NCBI GenBank assembly: GCA_034433995.1
Contig: DAOTZU010000290.1
Location: forward strand, 1 to 12,703
Length of the DNA: 12,703 nucleotides
Source of the DNA: DAOTZU01 sp034433995
GTDB lineage: Bacteria; Chloroflexota; Anaerolineae; UBA1429
Reading direction: 5' to 3'
Shown: positions 1 to 7,857 of the stretch, one piece after another
Layout: every line of letters begins with the position of its first letter
Position numbering within the stretch: position 1 is the first letter of the stretch
The notes under the pieces: model-generated
Told to the model about the DNA's origin: nothing
What the model saw: only the letters and a program-made list of their open reading frames with translations
Database searches by the model: none
Program-made: the position numbers and the translations under genes

Positions 1-324
1 TATACGCCGACGGGGCCGCTGATGATGAAGGACGTCAAAGACCCCACCGAGTATGCAGAGATGTTCAAGAACGTCGAGTTCATCGGCAACAGCGCCGTCT
101 CGCCATACTGGTATATCATCCTGCCCGGCAAACACATGGGGCCGTCCTTCACCACGGCCATCAATATGACCAAGGACATGCTCGAACGCAAGATGACGCC
201 CAAGGAATATGCCCAAAAGATGCAGGCGCACATACTCACGGATGCGACCTGGGCAGAGCTGTTGGCCGAGGTGGGCCTGCAGCCCGGCGATCTGGACCAT
301 CCGGAGCGCAAGCCCGGCACCTGA
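1..324 (+). CDS. ABC transporter solute-binding protein, C-terminal fragment
   Basis: The window opens inside this gene, which is read in frame from base 1 to a TGA at 322-324, giving the last 107 residues. The segment resembles the C-terminal lobe of family-1 (carbohydrate-type) extracellular solute-binding proteins: an aromatic segment (SPYWYIILPG), an alpha-helical tail with KDMLERKMTPKEYAQKM, and a final amphipathic helix. Such proteins sit outside the membrane, capture a sugar or related solute and deliver it to MalF/MalG-type permeases. The two permease genes directly downstream support this role. The N-terminus, the signal peptide and most of the binding cleft are outside the window, so the ligand cannot be judged. 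The family call rests partly on context. Confidence 0.72.
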   Translation, partial: YTPTGPLMMKDVKDPTEYAEMFKNVEFIGNSAVSPYWYIILPGKHMGPSFTTAINMTKDMLERKMTPKEYAQKMQAHILTDATWAELLAEVGLQPGDLDHPERKPGT

Positions 325-388
325 TCCTTGCCTTGGGCATCGCTTTGCGCTAAGCTACCCTGGCCGAGCGGCTGGGGAGAGTGCTGGC

Positions 389-504
389 GCTAGGATGTAA
401 GCAGGGAGATAAGGAGACCGGGGGATAATGGGGATGAGGATCGCACTCATATACCTCATCCCCTTATCTTTCGTATCTCCCTTATCCCCCTTTTTACACC
501 TAGC
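389..504. repeat. Long imperfect palindrome (possible MITE/REP-like element)
   Basis: This fills most of the 185-bp gap between the binding-protein gene and the propeller-permease gene. The left arm (389-439) and right arm (454-504) are imperfect reverse complements along about 50 bp. The ends match as GCTAGG at 389-394 and CCTAGC at 499-504. The inner part is nearly perfect: GGGGATGAGG at 430-439 against CCTCATCCCC at 454-463, with GATAA blocks continuing the match outward. The loop is 440-453. One strand of each arm is almost pure purine with repeated GGGGATAAGG-type words. The symmetry beyond the terminator-sized core suggests a mobile or repetitive palindrome rather than a simple terminator. 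No convincing target-site duplication was found. Confidence 0.7.
420..495 (+). terminator. Possible intrinsic terminator/attenuator inside the importer operon
   Basis: The core of the palindrome can form a strong G+C-rich hairpin in RNA. GGGGGATAA at 420-428 can pair with TTATCCCCC at 482-490, and the inner GGGGATGAGG pairs with CCTCATCCCC. The right arm is followed at once by TTTTT at 491-495. Partial termination here would leave more mRNA for the upstream binding protein than for the permeases, as is known for malE-malF-type operons. Function is inferred; the structure is visible. Confidence 0.5.
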
Positions 505-530
505 CTCCGGTGATGTTATGGGGACTTAAG

Positions 531-2501
531 ATGACCTTGAAAGTGCGCGCCTGGGTTTGGGTGGTTACTGTCGTGGTGCTGGCGTTGGTCAGCAATCTGG
601 TGTTCGTGGCGTTGACCTCGGGCCAAGGTAAAGGCTCGGTCTTTGCTGAACTTGTCCCTTTGCCCAGTGATAAGCTCCTCGCCGTCGTGGCGCTGGAAGG
701 GGAGCGCGTGGCCCTGCTCACTTTGGATAACGACCTGATCTTGGTTGAGGGGGAACGGGAGCTGGGCCGCGTGACCGTGCCCACCACGGCGGCGGGGCTG
801 GTCTATCTGCCGGCACAGCACAAGCTCTTGGTGGGCGCCGCCGATGGCTCGGTCTACGCTTACGGGCTTGACCTCAAACCTTTGGGGCAGACGGACCTGG
901 CGAAGGGCTTGGTGAAGGGCCTGGCCGCCATGCCCGATGGCAAGGTGGCCGTGGGCACGGGCATCGGCGCCTATGGCGACAAGTTCTATCTCTCCATCCT
1001 GGATGCCCAGCAACGCGTGTTGGGCACGTATCAGGTGGGCCGGTTCATCGCCTCCATCGGGGTCCTGAACGACCTGGCCCTGGCCGGCGATGAGAACGCC
1101 TGGGTGACGGCCGTCTCCCCCGATGGCCAGCTCCGTTGGCAAACACAACTGGAGCGCAACGTCACCGTCCTCTATGGCGACCACAAGGCCAAACGGCTCT
1201 ATGCCGGCGATATCGCGGGGACCGCCTATCTTCTAGACGAGGATGGCCAGGTCGTCTGGCAGGTTAACCTCTCCCAATGGAAGATCGAGGCGATCTATGC
1301 CGCAGGCGACCTGGTCTTGGTGGGCGATACGGAGGGCGGGCTGTACCTTTTGGATCGCGGGGGCCAAGTGTTGCTCACCTCGCCCATGACCAGGGAGCGG
1401 GTGACGGCGTTCTACCCCGGCGGCGAGGACACGGTGATCGCCCTCTATCGCAGCGGCAAGAGGCTGCAAATAAATCCTCGGGCCTTGCGCGGGGCGCAGC
1501 GCACCCAGATGCTGCGGCCTATCTGGTATGGGGCCAACGCGCTATGGCTCCTCCTTTTGCTGGCCGCCTTGACCTATGCCTTGGAAAGCTGGCGCCGCGC
1601 TTTTTACCACGTGCGCCAACAGGTCAAGCGCTCGCTCCTAGGTTATGCTTTCTTGCTGCCCACGGCCCTGGCGATCCTTGTCTTCACCTATCTCCCCGCG
1701 GCCATGGCCATCTACTATTCCATGACCGATTTCATCCCCGGCAAGCCCTCACGCTTCATCGGGCTGACCAACTTTGTGACGATCTTTACCAAGGACAAGT
1801 ATTTTTGGGTGGGCATGGGCAACATGCTCTTGATCTTGGCCACCAGCACCCTGAAGGTGTTGACCATGCCCCTCCTGGTGGCCCTGCTGATCTTTCATCT
1901 GCGCAGCGGCAAGTGGCAATACATCTTTCGCACGGCGTTCATCGTGCCCACCGTGGTACCGGGCATCGTAAGCACGTTGATGTGGAAGATGATGTACTCC
2001 CCCGGCGACGCCGGCTTTTTCAACAACCTGTTGGTGCTCCTGGGCCGCCCAGAATGGCAGCGGGCCTGGCTGGGCGATGAGCGCACGGCCATCTGGGCCA
2101 TCATCTTTGCCGGGTTCCCCTGGGTGGGGGCTTTTGCCCTGTTGATCTACCTAGGGGGGCTGATTAACATCAACCCCGAGCTCATCGACGCGGCGGCCAT
2201 CGATGGGGTGAACGCCTGGCAAAGGCTGCGCTACCTCGAATGGCCGCTGCTTGCGCCTCAGCGCAACCTGCTCCTGTTTTTCACCTACCTGGGCGCCATC
2301 CAGGGGTATACCAGCATCTATGTCTTTACCGAGGGCGGCCCCGGCTATGCCACCTACGTCCCCGCGCTGCAGATGTTCCTGCGCCTGGCGCGAGGGATGG
2401 AGGTGGGCTATGCCTCGGCCATCGGTTTCGTGCTCCTGCTCATGGTGCTCACCGTCACCATCATCAAGCGTCGCTTCGAGAGCCGTGAAGTGGCGGTCTA
2501 G
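531..2501 (+). CDS. MalF-like ABC permease with N-terminal extracytoplasmic beta-propeller
   Basis: This 656-residue membrane protein is about twice the usual 290-320 residues of sugar-importer permeases. Residues 7-28 form a hydrophobic anchor preceded by K4 and R6. Residues about 35-325 are beta-rich, with PQQ/WD-like repeats (SPDGQLRWQTQL, LLDEDGQVVWQVNL, LLDRGGQVLLTSPM). A second membrane segment at 335-351 is followed by a basic cytoplasmic stretch (RRAFYHVRQQVKR). The permease core starts near 370 (LLGYAFLLPTALAILVFTYL). The cytoplasmic EAA loop lies at 550-576 (ELIDAAAIDG...WPLLAP) and contacts the ATPase. The charge pattern places the propeller outside the cytoplasm, where it could meet the binding protein. 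ATG 531 is preferred because GGGGAC at 520-525 precedes it; GTG 510 and ATG 513 lack a ribosome site. The next gene starts 10 nt downstream. Confidence 0.88.
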   Translation: MTLKVRAWVWVVTVVVLALVSNLVFVALTSGQGKGSVFAELVPLPSDKLLAVVALEGERVALLTLDNDLILVEGERELGRVTVPTTAAGLVYLPAQHKLLVGAADGSVYAYGLDLKPLGQTDLAKGLVKGLAAMPDGKVAVGTGIGAYGDKFYLSILDAQQRVLGTYQVGRFIASIGVLNDLALAGDENAWVTAVSPDGQLRWQTQLERNVTVLYGDHKAKRLYAGDIAGTAYLLDEDGQVVWQVNLSQWKIEAIYAAGDLVLVGDTEGGLYLLDRGGQVLLTSPMTRERVTAFYPGGEDTVIALYRSGKRLQINPRALRGAQRTQMLRPIWYGANALWLLLLLAALTYALESWRRAFYHVRQQVKRSLLGYAFLLPTALAILVFTYLPAAMAIYYSMTDFIPGKPSRFIGLTNFVTIFTKDKYFWVGMGNMLLILATSTLKVLTMPLLVALLIFHLRSGKWQYIFRTAFIVPTVVPGIVSTLMWKMMYSPGDAGFFNNLLVLLGRPEWQRAWLGDERTAIWAIIFAGFPWVGAFALLIYLGGLININPELIDAAAIDGVNAWQRLRYLEWPLLAPQRNLLLFFTYLGAIQGYTSIYVFTEGGPGYATYVPALQMFLRLARGMEVGYASAIGFVLLLMVLTVTIIKRRFESREVAV

Positions 2502-2511
2502 GGAGGTCTAG

Positions 2512-3420
2512 ATGGCAGATACCAGCGCGAGGATCCTGACGCGCCGGGCCCTGGCCCGGACGGAGGAGCGTGTCCGTACCCGTGCTCTGGCCAAGAGGCG
2601 GATCAGCGGCGTTGTGCAATATGGCGTCTTGGTCACGCTGCTGATGCTCATGTTCGTGCCGTTGTTGTTGATGCTTTCCATGTCGCTCCGCCGCACGACG
2701 CTGATCTATGCCAATTTCTGGGGCCTGCCCATCCCGCCCTATTTCCGCAACTATGCCATCACCTTGTTGGATTTGTGGATGCCCTTGGTGCGCACCATAT
2801 GGGTCTATCTGATGTCTACCAGCACCAAGCTGGTCACGGCGGCGTTGGCGGCCTATGCCTTTGCCCGGCTGCACCTTTGGGGACGCGAGGTGTTGTTCTA
2901 TCTTTTTGTGCTGCTGGTGATGATGATCCCCGGCGTGATCACCCTTTCGCCCAGTTATGTGCTCATGACCCGCTTGGGCTTGAAGGGCAGCCTGTGGGGC
3001 CTGGCCATCTCGTATTTCAGCGGCCAGGCCTTCCCCGTCTTTTTGTTGACCACCTTTTTCCAGGCGCAGCCCGCCGAGATGTTCGAGGCGGCGCGGGTGG
3101 ATGGGGCCAGCGAATGGCAGAGCCTGTGGAGCATCGCCATGCCTGTGGCGCGGCCGATCCTGGTCACAATCGCCATCATGAACTTTATGGGCGTGTATGA
3201 CGATCTCATCTGGCCCTCGCTGATGCTCAAGAACACCAACAAGACCATGATGCTGGCCTTGATGAACTATAACCCTCGGGTATCGGAGCAAATCAATCGG
3301 CCCGACCTGGGGCCCATGACGGCGGGTTACGTCTTTGGCTGCATTCCCCCCTTGATCCTCTTTATCGTGGGCATGCGCTACTATGTGGCCGGCTTGACCT
3401 CCGGAGCCATCAAGGGATGA
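2512..3420 (+). CDS. MalG-like ABC sugar permease
   Basis: A 302-residue inner-membrane permease, normal in size for the MalG/UgpE type. It forms the channel together with the propeller-permease upstream. A cytoplasmic tail of about 33 residues carries nine arginines, and the first membrane segment spans roughly 36-58. Further hydrophobic segments follow (for example REVLFYLFVLLVMMIPGVI). The EAA loop starts at E189 with E192-A193-A194, continues RVDGASEWQSLW and ends in MPVARP. GGGAGG at 2501-2506 lies 5 nt before the ATG and fixes the start. It overlaps the next gene by ATGA, so translation is probably coupled. No ATPase gene follows, as is usual for this family when a shared MsmX/MsmK-like ATPase serves several importers. 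The substrate is unknown. Confidence 0.92.
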   Translation: MADTSARILTRRALARTEERVRTRALAKRRISGVVQYGVLVTLLMLMFVPLLLMLSMSLRRTTLIYANFWGLPIPPYFRNYAITLLDLWMPLVRTIWVYLMSTSTKLVTAALAAYAFARLHLWGREVLFYLFVLLVMMIPGVITLSPSYVLMTRLGLKGSLWGLAISYFSGQAFPVFLLTTFFQAQPAEMFEAARVDGASEWQSLWSIAMPVARPILVTIAIMNFMGVYDDLIWPSLMLKNTNKTMMLALMNYNPRVSEQINRPDLGPMTAGYVFGCIPPLILFIVGMRYYVAGLTSGAIKG

Positions 3421-5273
3421 GCCGAGGGATGGCAACCAACCGGCGTATACTTTTTCTGGGGATTGATGGCGCGGTGCCGGCGACGGTGCTGCGCTATGCT
3501 CAAGAGGGCGCCTTGCCCCACATCGCTGCCCTGTTGCAACGCGGCGTTTGGTGCGAGAACTGTCTGCCCGCTTTTCCCACCATCACCCCCACCTGCTGGG
3601 CCACCTTGGCCACCGGCGCAACGCCCGGGACCCACGGCGTCACCTGCCAACATCTGCCCGTGCCCGGCCAACTTTTGACCGCCTATCGCTGGTCCTACCG
3701 CTCCGAGACCTGCCGCGCCGAACGCTTCTGGGAGGCGGCGGCCAGGGCGGGCCAAAGGTCCCTCATCGTGCACTATCCCACCTCTGGCCCCGCCCGCAGC
3801 GCCCACGTGTGGCAGGTCAATGGCACCAGTTGCACGGCCCTGGAATATACGCCAGAGGGCGTGAACCAGGAGGTGGGCGTCTACGGTGTGGAATGTCAGC
3901 TCTTTTCCACAGCCAGACCGGATCCGCGCTTGGCATGGTTGGAGCTCACCCCGGCCAGCGGCCAATGGCAGGGGCCTCGCCCAGGCTCCGCCCCGCAAGC
4001 CTCCCAGGGCACGCAACGGCTGCTGCGCCTGAGCGTTGAACCGAAGAATAGCCTCTGGCGGGTGGCGCCCTTCTCCTGGTTCGTCCAGTTGGAGGGCCAG
4101 CGGGCGTTGCTCTGGGACGATCTGGGCGCGCCCGGGCCGGTGGCTGCGCTGGAGGCAGGCACATGGAGCGGCGTGCTTCAGCGCACGCTGGATACCGACC
4201 ACGGCCCGCACACCTTCCGCTATCGCGTCAAGGTCTTGGAGGCGGATGCCGCATCGGAGACCCTCAGCATCTTTTTCACTCCTCTGGCCGACTTCCGCCC
4301 CGCCGTGAACGATCCCGCCCTGGCGGAGGCGCTCCAGGGGATAGACGAGGTGGCGACTTTTTCGAGCCACGCGGGCTATTTCGGCTCCGGCGCGTTGGAT
4401 GACGAGACTTATCTGGAGATCGAACGCTTGAATCTGAATTGGCAGGCCTCGGCCATCCAACGCGCCTGGGAACTGTCCCCGTGTGCCGTCACCGTCGGCT
4501 ATACGGTGATGATAGATACCATCAACCACAAGTACCGCAACCTCATCGAAGGTCTGACCGGCGATGAGGGGGCGCGCGCCAAGGCGATCGCCATGGAACG
4601 CCAGGCTTACGCCTTGGTGGATGAGTTTGTGGGCCGCCTGGTGGAGCACGCCGGCCCGGAGACGGTGGTGGTCTTGGCCTCCGACCACGGTTCGGTGGGG
4701 TACACCGGCCTCTTTCGTCCGGCCGAGGCACTGAAGCGGGCGGGCCTGTTGGTGACCCGACCCCTGGCCGAAGGGCAGGGCGAGGAGATCGTCTGGGAGG
4801 AGACCCGCGCCGTGCCCTTTGGCTCGGTGCACATCTATGTGAACCTCAAGGGCCGCGAACCGAGGGGCATTGTGGCGCCGCAAGATTACGAGCGCACGGT
4901 GGAGGAGATCATCGCCGCCCTTTATGATGCCCGCGCTGACGGAGGCGGGAGGAGCGTGGCCCTGGCGCTGCGCCGCGCCGATGCCGCGCTGGTGGGCCTG
5001 AGCGGGGACCGCATCGGCGATGTGATCTGGGGCGTCAGCGGCCGGGTGGGGGGCTATATCGGCGGCGTCCACGCCTGCCAGATCCCCACCGCCTCCAGCC
5101 CCACGGGGGATATCCGTTCGCTGCTCTTGCTGGCCGGGCCAGGCCTGCGCCAGGGAACGCGCCTGAGGGCTGTGGTGCATCACTGGGATGTGGCGCCCAC
5201 CCTCTGCCACCTGCTGGGCTGGCCCATGCCCGCCCAGGCGGAGGGGCGGGTGATCTGCCAGGCCTTGGCCTGA
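3417..5273 (+). CDS. Alkaline phosphatase superfamily hydrolase (type I phosphodiesterase/nucleotide pyrophosphatase-like)
   Basis: A 618-residue protein with the two-metal site of the alkaline phosphatase/NPP superfamily. D17 lies in the first beta-strand (ILFLGIDG). The probable nucleophile T57 lies in PTITPTCWATLATG. Further metal ligands are D367 and H371 (DTINH), D423 and H424 (ASDHG), and H552 (GGVHA). The C-terminal HHWDVAPTLCHLLGWPMP is typical of the superfamily. A large region at about 115-345 between nucleophile and D367 is beta-rich and probably forms a cap that chooses the substrate. There is no signal peptide, so it should act in the cytoplasm. ATG 3417 overlaps the permease stop; ATG 3429 is an alternative start. 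The operon position suggests it processes an imported phosphoester or a product of it, but the substrate is not evident. Confidence 0.85.
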   Translation: MSRGMATNRRILFLGIDGAVPATVLRYAQEGALPHIAALLQRGVWCENCLPAFPTITPTCWATLATGATPGTHGVTCQHLPVPGQLLTAYRWSYRSETCRAERFWEAAARAGQRSLIVHYPTSGPARSAHVWQVNGTSCTALEYTPEGVNQEVGVYGVECQLFSTARPDPRLAWLELTPASGQWQGPRPGSAPQASQGTQRLLRLSVEPKNSLWRVAPFSWFVQLEGQRALLWDDLGAPGPVAALEAGTWSGVLQRTLDTDHGPHTFRYRVKVLEADAASETLSIFFTPLADFRPAVNDPALAEALQGIDEVATFSSHAGYFGSGALDDETYLEIERLNLNWQASAIQRAWELSPCAVTVGYTVMIDTINHKYRNLIEGLTGDEGARAKAIAMERQAYALVDEFVGRLVEHAGPETVVVLASDHGSVGYTGLFRPAEALKRAGLLVTRPLAEGQGEEIVWEETRAVPFGSVHIYVNLKGREPRGIVAPQDYERTVEEIIAALYDARADGGGRSVALALRRADAALVGLSGDRIGDVIWGVSGRVGGYIGGVHACQIPTASSPTGDIRSLLLLAGPGLRQGTRLRAVVHHWDVAPTLCHLLGWPMPAQAEGRVICQALA

Positions 5274-5359
5274 GTTGCAGGGCGGGCGTGATATGGTGGT
5301 GCTTGGGTCGCAGCAACTCCTCGCCTATGCCGGGCACAATGATTTTTCTCTGCAGGGCG

Positions 5360-6700
5360 TCAGTGGGTATCCCCGAACCCGAGGGGTAGAAAAGTCCTTT
5401 GAGCGTTGGCCGTGGTTTTCACGAGATAGAAATCGGCGGGGCCAGGAATTTCGTCCAAAGGCCAGGAAACGGCATCACGGAAACCAGCGAGGACAAATCC
5501 GCCATCGAGAGTCGGGGTGAGCGCTCGGGCATCATCATTGTGAGGCCCACCCCATAGTCGCGTCCACAAGACGTCGCCTTTGTCGCTCAGGCGTAGCATC
5601 CAGAAATTGTCATAATTCATGGAAGGGGTTTGGTAAATCTGGGAGTAGGCGGCTATGACATAACCCCCGTCCGGTGTCTGAACGATATCGAGGCCGCCAT
5701 CGTAGGCCCCATAGCTCTCAAGGATTTTCATCCAGGAGATATTCGCGTTTGCGTCCAATTTCACCAGCCAAGTGTCTTCACTGGGGAACTTTTCCCTGGC
5801 GCTTGTTGCTCCAACGATGACTGCTCCTCCGTCCTCGGTAGGTTTGATTTTCATGAATTTATTCTTCTTGCCTTCAGTGAAGGTCTGTGTTTTGAGAACC
5901 TTGCCGGTGGAATCTATCACCAAGTAGCTGGCAAACCCTTGCTGGAGCAACTCTCCACAATTGCCTGTACAGGTAATGGCGGTGATGATGTAGCTATCAC
6001 GTTGAAACGGCGCAAGGGAGGTACCCATGTCCTCGCCGCCGAGATCGTATGTTTGGCTCCACACGGTGTTGCCGTTCGCGTCTAGCCTTACCAGCCACAC
6101 GTCCGCCCCGCCATTCCGGCTGCCGAACGATTTTGTCTGGCCGATCATGAACCATCCTCCCTGAGGGATAGCGATCAAGTCCGTCCCGCTGTCGTCTTGC
6201 TCTCCGCCGAATGTTTTTTCCCACAGCAGGTTGCCATCTGGAGTGATCTTTAACAGCCAGGCCTGCCTGGCATAAGGGAAAACATATTTGCTGCCCGTCA
6301 TCACATAGTCATGTCCACTGAGGATCACAGAGGTCAACAAGTCAGCCCCGTTGCCGCCGTATTGGCGGGTCCAGAGTAGGTGGCCCTGGGCATCAGTTTT
6401 TATCACCCATCCATCCCAATTGCAGCCCAATTGACAAGGGGTTGGCCCTGTGATGCCGACAGCGACCAAGTCGCCCTCAGGCGTCTCCACAATAGCCCAC
6501 GCCATATCGGCATTTCCATGGTTATCGAATTGTTTTTCCCAAGTACCTTGTAGTGCTGGTTGGGCCGTTCCGGGCCATGGAGGAAGGGGCGATACGCCTT
6601 CGGACGGCGGCAAAGAAGTCACGCCAGCCACGCTTGTTCTCCAAGCCGCGGAGGAACAGCTACCCAAGAGGAGCAGGAGGAGAATCAGCGCATATTTCAT
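5360..6700 (-). CDS. Lipoprotein with seven WxK-type repeats, predicted seven-bladed beta-propeller
   Basis: The 446-residue product begins with a short lipoprotein signal (MKYALILLLLLLGSC) in which C15 is the expected lipidated residue. A Pro-rich linker (about 30-50) follows. Seven repeats then start near residues 54, 110, 160, 214, 270, 323 and 379. Each has the pattern W-x-K-x-(F/Y)-GG...DGG-(Y/F)...(W/Y)-L-V-(K/R)-(L/T)-D-x-N-G. The repeat number and 50-56-residue spacing fit a seven-bladed propeller anchored on the outside of the membrane. CxxxC pairs at C89/C93 and C244/C248 could form disulfides. ATG 6700 is chosen because GAAGGG lies 9 nt upstream; a TTG further upstream would bury the signal. 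Base composition is lower in G+C than neighbours (29/60 at 5881-5940), which may indicate transfer. Role unknown. Confidence 0.85.
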   Translation of the reverse strand: MKYALILLLLLLGSCSSAAWRTSVAGVTSLPPSEGVSPLPPWPGTAQPALQGTWEKQFDNHGNADMAWAIVETPEGDLVAVGITGPTPCQLGCNWDGWVIKTDAQGHLLWTRQYGGNGADLLTSVILSGHDYVMTGSKYVFPYARQAWLLKITPDGNLLWEKTFGGEQDDSGTDLIAIPQGGWFMIGQTKSFGSRNGGADVWLVRLDANGNTVWSQTYDLGGEDMGTSLAPFQRDSYIITAITCTGNCGELLQQGFASYLVIDSTGKVLKTQTFTEGKKNKFMKIKPTEDGGAVIVGATSAREKFPSEDTWLVKLDANANISWMKILESYGAYDGGLDIVQTPDGGYVIAAYSQIYQTPSMNYDNFWMLRLSDKGDVLWTRLWGGPHNDDARALTPTLDGGFVLAGFRDAVSWPLDEIPGPADFYLVKTTANAQRTFLPLGFGDTH

Positions 6701-6799
6701 CGTCGAGCGCCCTTCACGTCGCACTACGTTTGCCAAAAACCATACATTGTGGTAAATGGGCGGCTATTGGTGATCTTATTCTATCAGCGGGAGCAAGAC

Positions 6800-7840
6800 A
6801 TGCAAGTGCAAGTGGGTGTGATCGGGTTGGGCATGGGGCGGCATCATCTGCGGGCCTACGCGGCGACTCCCAAGGCCAAGATCGCCGCCATTTGTGACCT
6901 CAACGAGGCCCTGCTGGCGGAATATCAGGGCCTCTATCCCCAAGCCAAGGCCTACACACATTACGAGGAGATGTTGGCCCAGGGGGGGCTGGACGCGGTC
7001 AGCGTGGCGCTGCCCAATTATCTCCACGCCGAGGTGACCATCGCCGCGCTGCGGGCGGGGCTGCACGTCCTCTGCGAAAAGCCCATGGCCCTCAACGCCC
7101 AACAGGCGGAGGAGATGTTGCGCGTCTCGCGGGAGACGGGCAAAAAGCTGATGATCCATTTCAACTATCGCTTCAGCCCGCCCTCGCGTTTCCTCAAGCG
7201 CTATGTGGACGAGGGCAACCTGGGCCAGATCTATTACGCCCGCACCCGCTGGCTGCGGCTGCGGGGCATCCCCAAGTTGGGCGGCTGGTTCGGTATTAAA
7301 AAGTTCTCCGGCGGCGGCCCGCTGATCGACCTGGGCGTCCACCGGCTGGACCTGGCCCTGTGGTTGATGGGCTATCCCAAGGCCCTCTCGGTGAGCGCCG
7401 CCACCCACAACCTCTTGGGCGCTCGCCTGGCCCAGGAGCAGCAGGCCCAGTACGACGTGGAAGACCTGGCCACCGCCTTGATCCGCCTGGATAACGGCGC
7501 CACCTTGAACCTGGAGGTGAGCTGGGCCGGCGGCACGGAGAAGCAGGAGGAGATGCTCACCGCCATCTATGGCACCGAGGGGGCGGCCATCCAACGCAAC
7601 AGGGGCGAAGGGTACGAGTTCGAGGCCGTGGCCTTGCGCCATATCGCCGGCGCCTATAGCGAGGTGAACCCGCGGGTTTTCCCCAAGGAATGCCCTTCGG
7701 CGGTGGAACACTTTGTGGATTGCATCCTCACCGATTGCCCGCCCGAGGCCAGCGCCGAGAACGGCGTGGAGCTGATGCGCATCCTGGATGCCATCTATCT
7801 TTCGGCGGCGGAGGGGCGCGAGGTGCGGTTGCAGCGGTGA
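6800..7840 (+). CDS. Gfo/Idh/MocA family NAD(P)-dependent oxidoreductase
   Basis: A 346-residue dehydrogenase of usual family length. The Rossmann nucleotide site is at the N-terminus (GVIGLGMGRHH, residues 6-16). The family signature CEKPMA gives K94 as the catalytic lysine. GGGPLIDLGVHRLDLA contributes D177 and H181, matching the conserved D-x-G-x-H of the substrate pocket. Members oxidise or reduce hydroxyl groups of sugars, inositols or sugar derivatives with NAD(P). The substrate cannot be told from sequence. ATG 6800 is selected because the family N-terminus (VGVIGLG) starts right after it and CGGGAG at 6788-6793 gives a ribosome site 6 nt upstream; the open frame extends further upstream but with no matching protein. 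The next gene begins 17 nt downstream, which suggests an operon. Confidence 0.93.
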   Translation: MQVQVGVIGLGMGRHHLRAYAATPKAKIAAICDLNEALLAEYQGLYPQAKAYTHYEEMLAQGGLDAVSVALPNYLHAEVTIAALRAGLHVLCEKPMALNAQQAEEMLRVSRETGKKLMIHFNYRFSPPSRFLKRYVDEGNLGQIYYARTRWLRLRGIPKLGGWFGIKKFSGGGPLIDLGVHRLDLALWLMGYPKALSVSAATHNLLGARLAQEQQAQYDVEDLATALIRLDNGATLNLEVSWAGGTEKQEEMLTAIYGTEGAAIQRNRGEGYEFEAVALRHIAGAYSEVNPRVFPKECPSAVEHFVDCILTDCPPEASAENGVELMRILDAIYLSAAEGREVRLQR

Positions 7841-7857
7841 CCCAAGGGAGGGGCGCC

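Noticed and set aside
510..530. GTG 510 or ATG 513 as start of the propeller-permease
   Set aside because: No purine-rich ribosome site precedes them, and they sit next to the palindrome. ATG 531 has GGGGAC at a suitable distance and starts directly with the membrane anchor.
2464..3435. Open frame on the - strand opposite the MalG-like permease
   Set aside because: Antisense shadow with H/Q/G bias and no ribosome site; the permease has membrane segments and an EAA loop.
3381..5210. Long open frame on the - strand (about 609 codons) opposite the phosphohydrolase
   Set aside because: Its product is rich in H, Q, G, P and A with no recognisable motif, as expected from the antisense of a high-GC gene. 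The + strand frame has full catalytic motifs.
5272..5319. Inverted repeat GAGTTGC/GCAACTC between the convergent phosphohydrolase and lipoprotein genes
   Set aside because: Only 7 bp with a 34-nt loop and no T-run; not enough to call a terminator. The rest of the short gap holds nothing clear.
6701..6736. TTG start giving the lipoprotein 12 extra residues
   Set aside because: It would place charged residues ahead of the signal peptide. ATG 6700 has its own ribosome site and starts a typical lipoprotein signal.
6737..6799. Promoters in the divergent gap between the lipoprotein and the oxidoreductase genes
   Set aside because: Promoters must exist here or nearby, but no -35/-10 pair with acceptable match and spacing was found on either strand.
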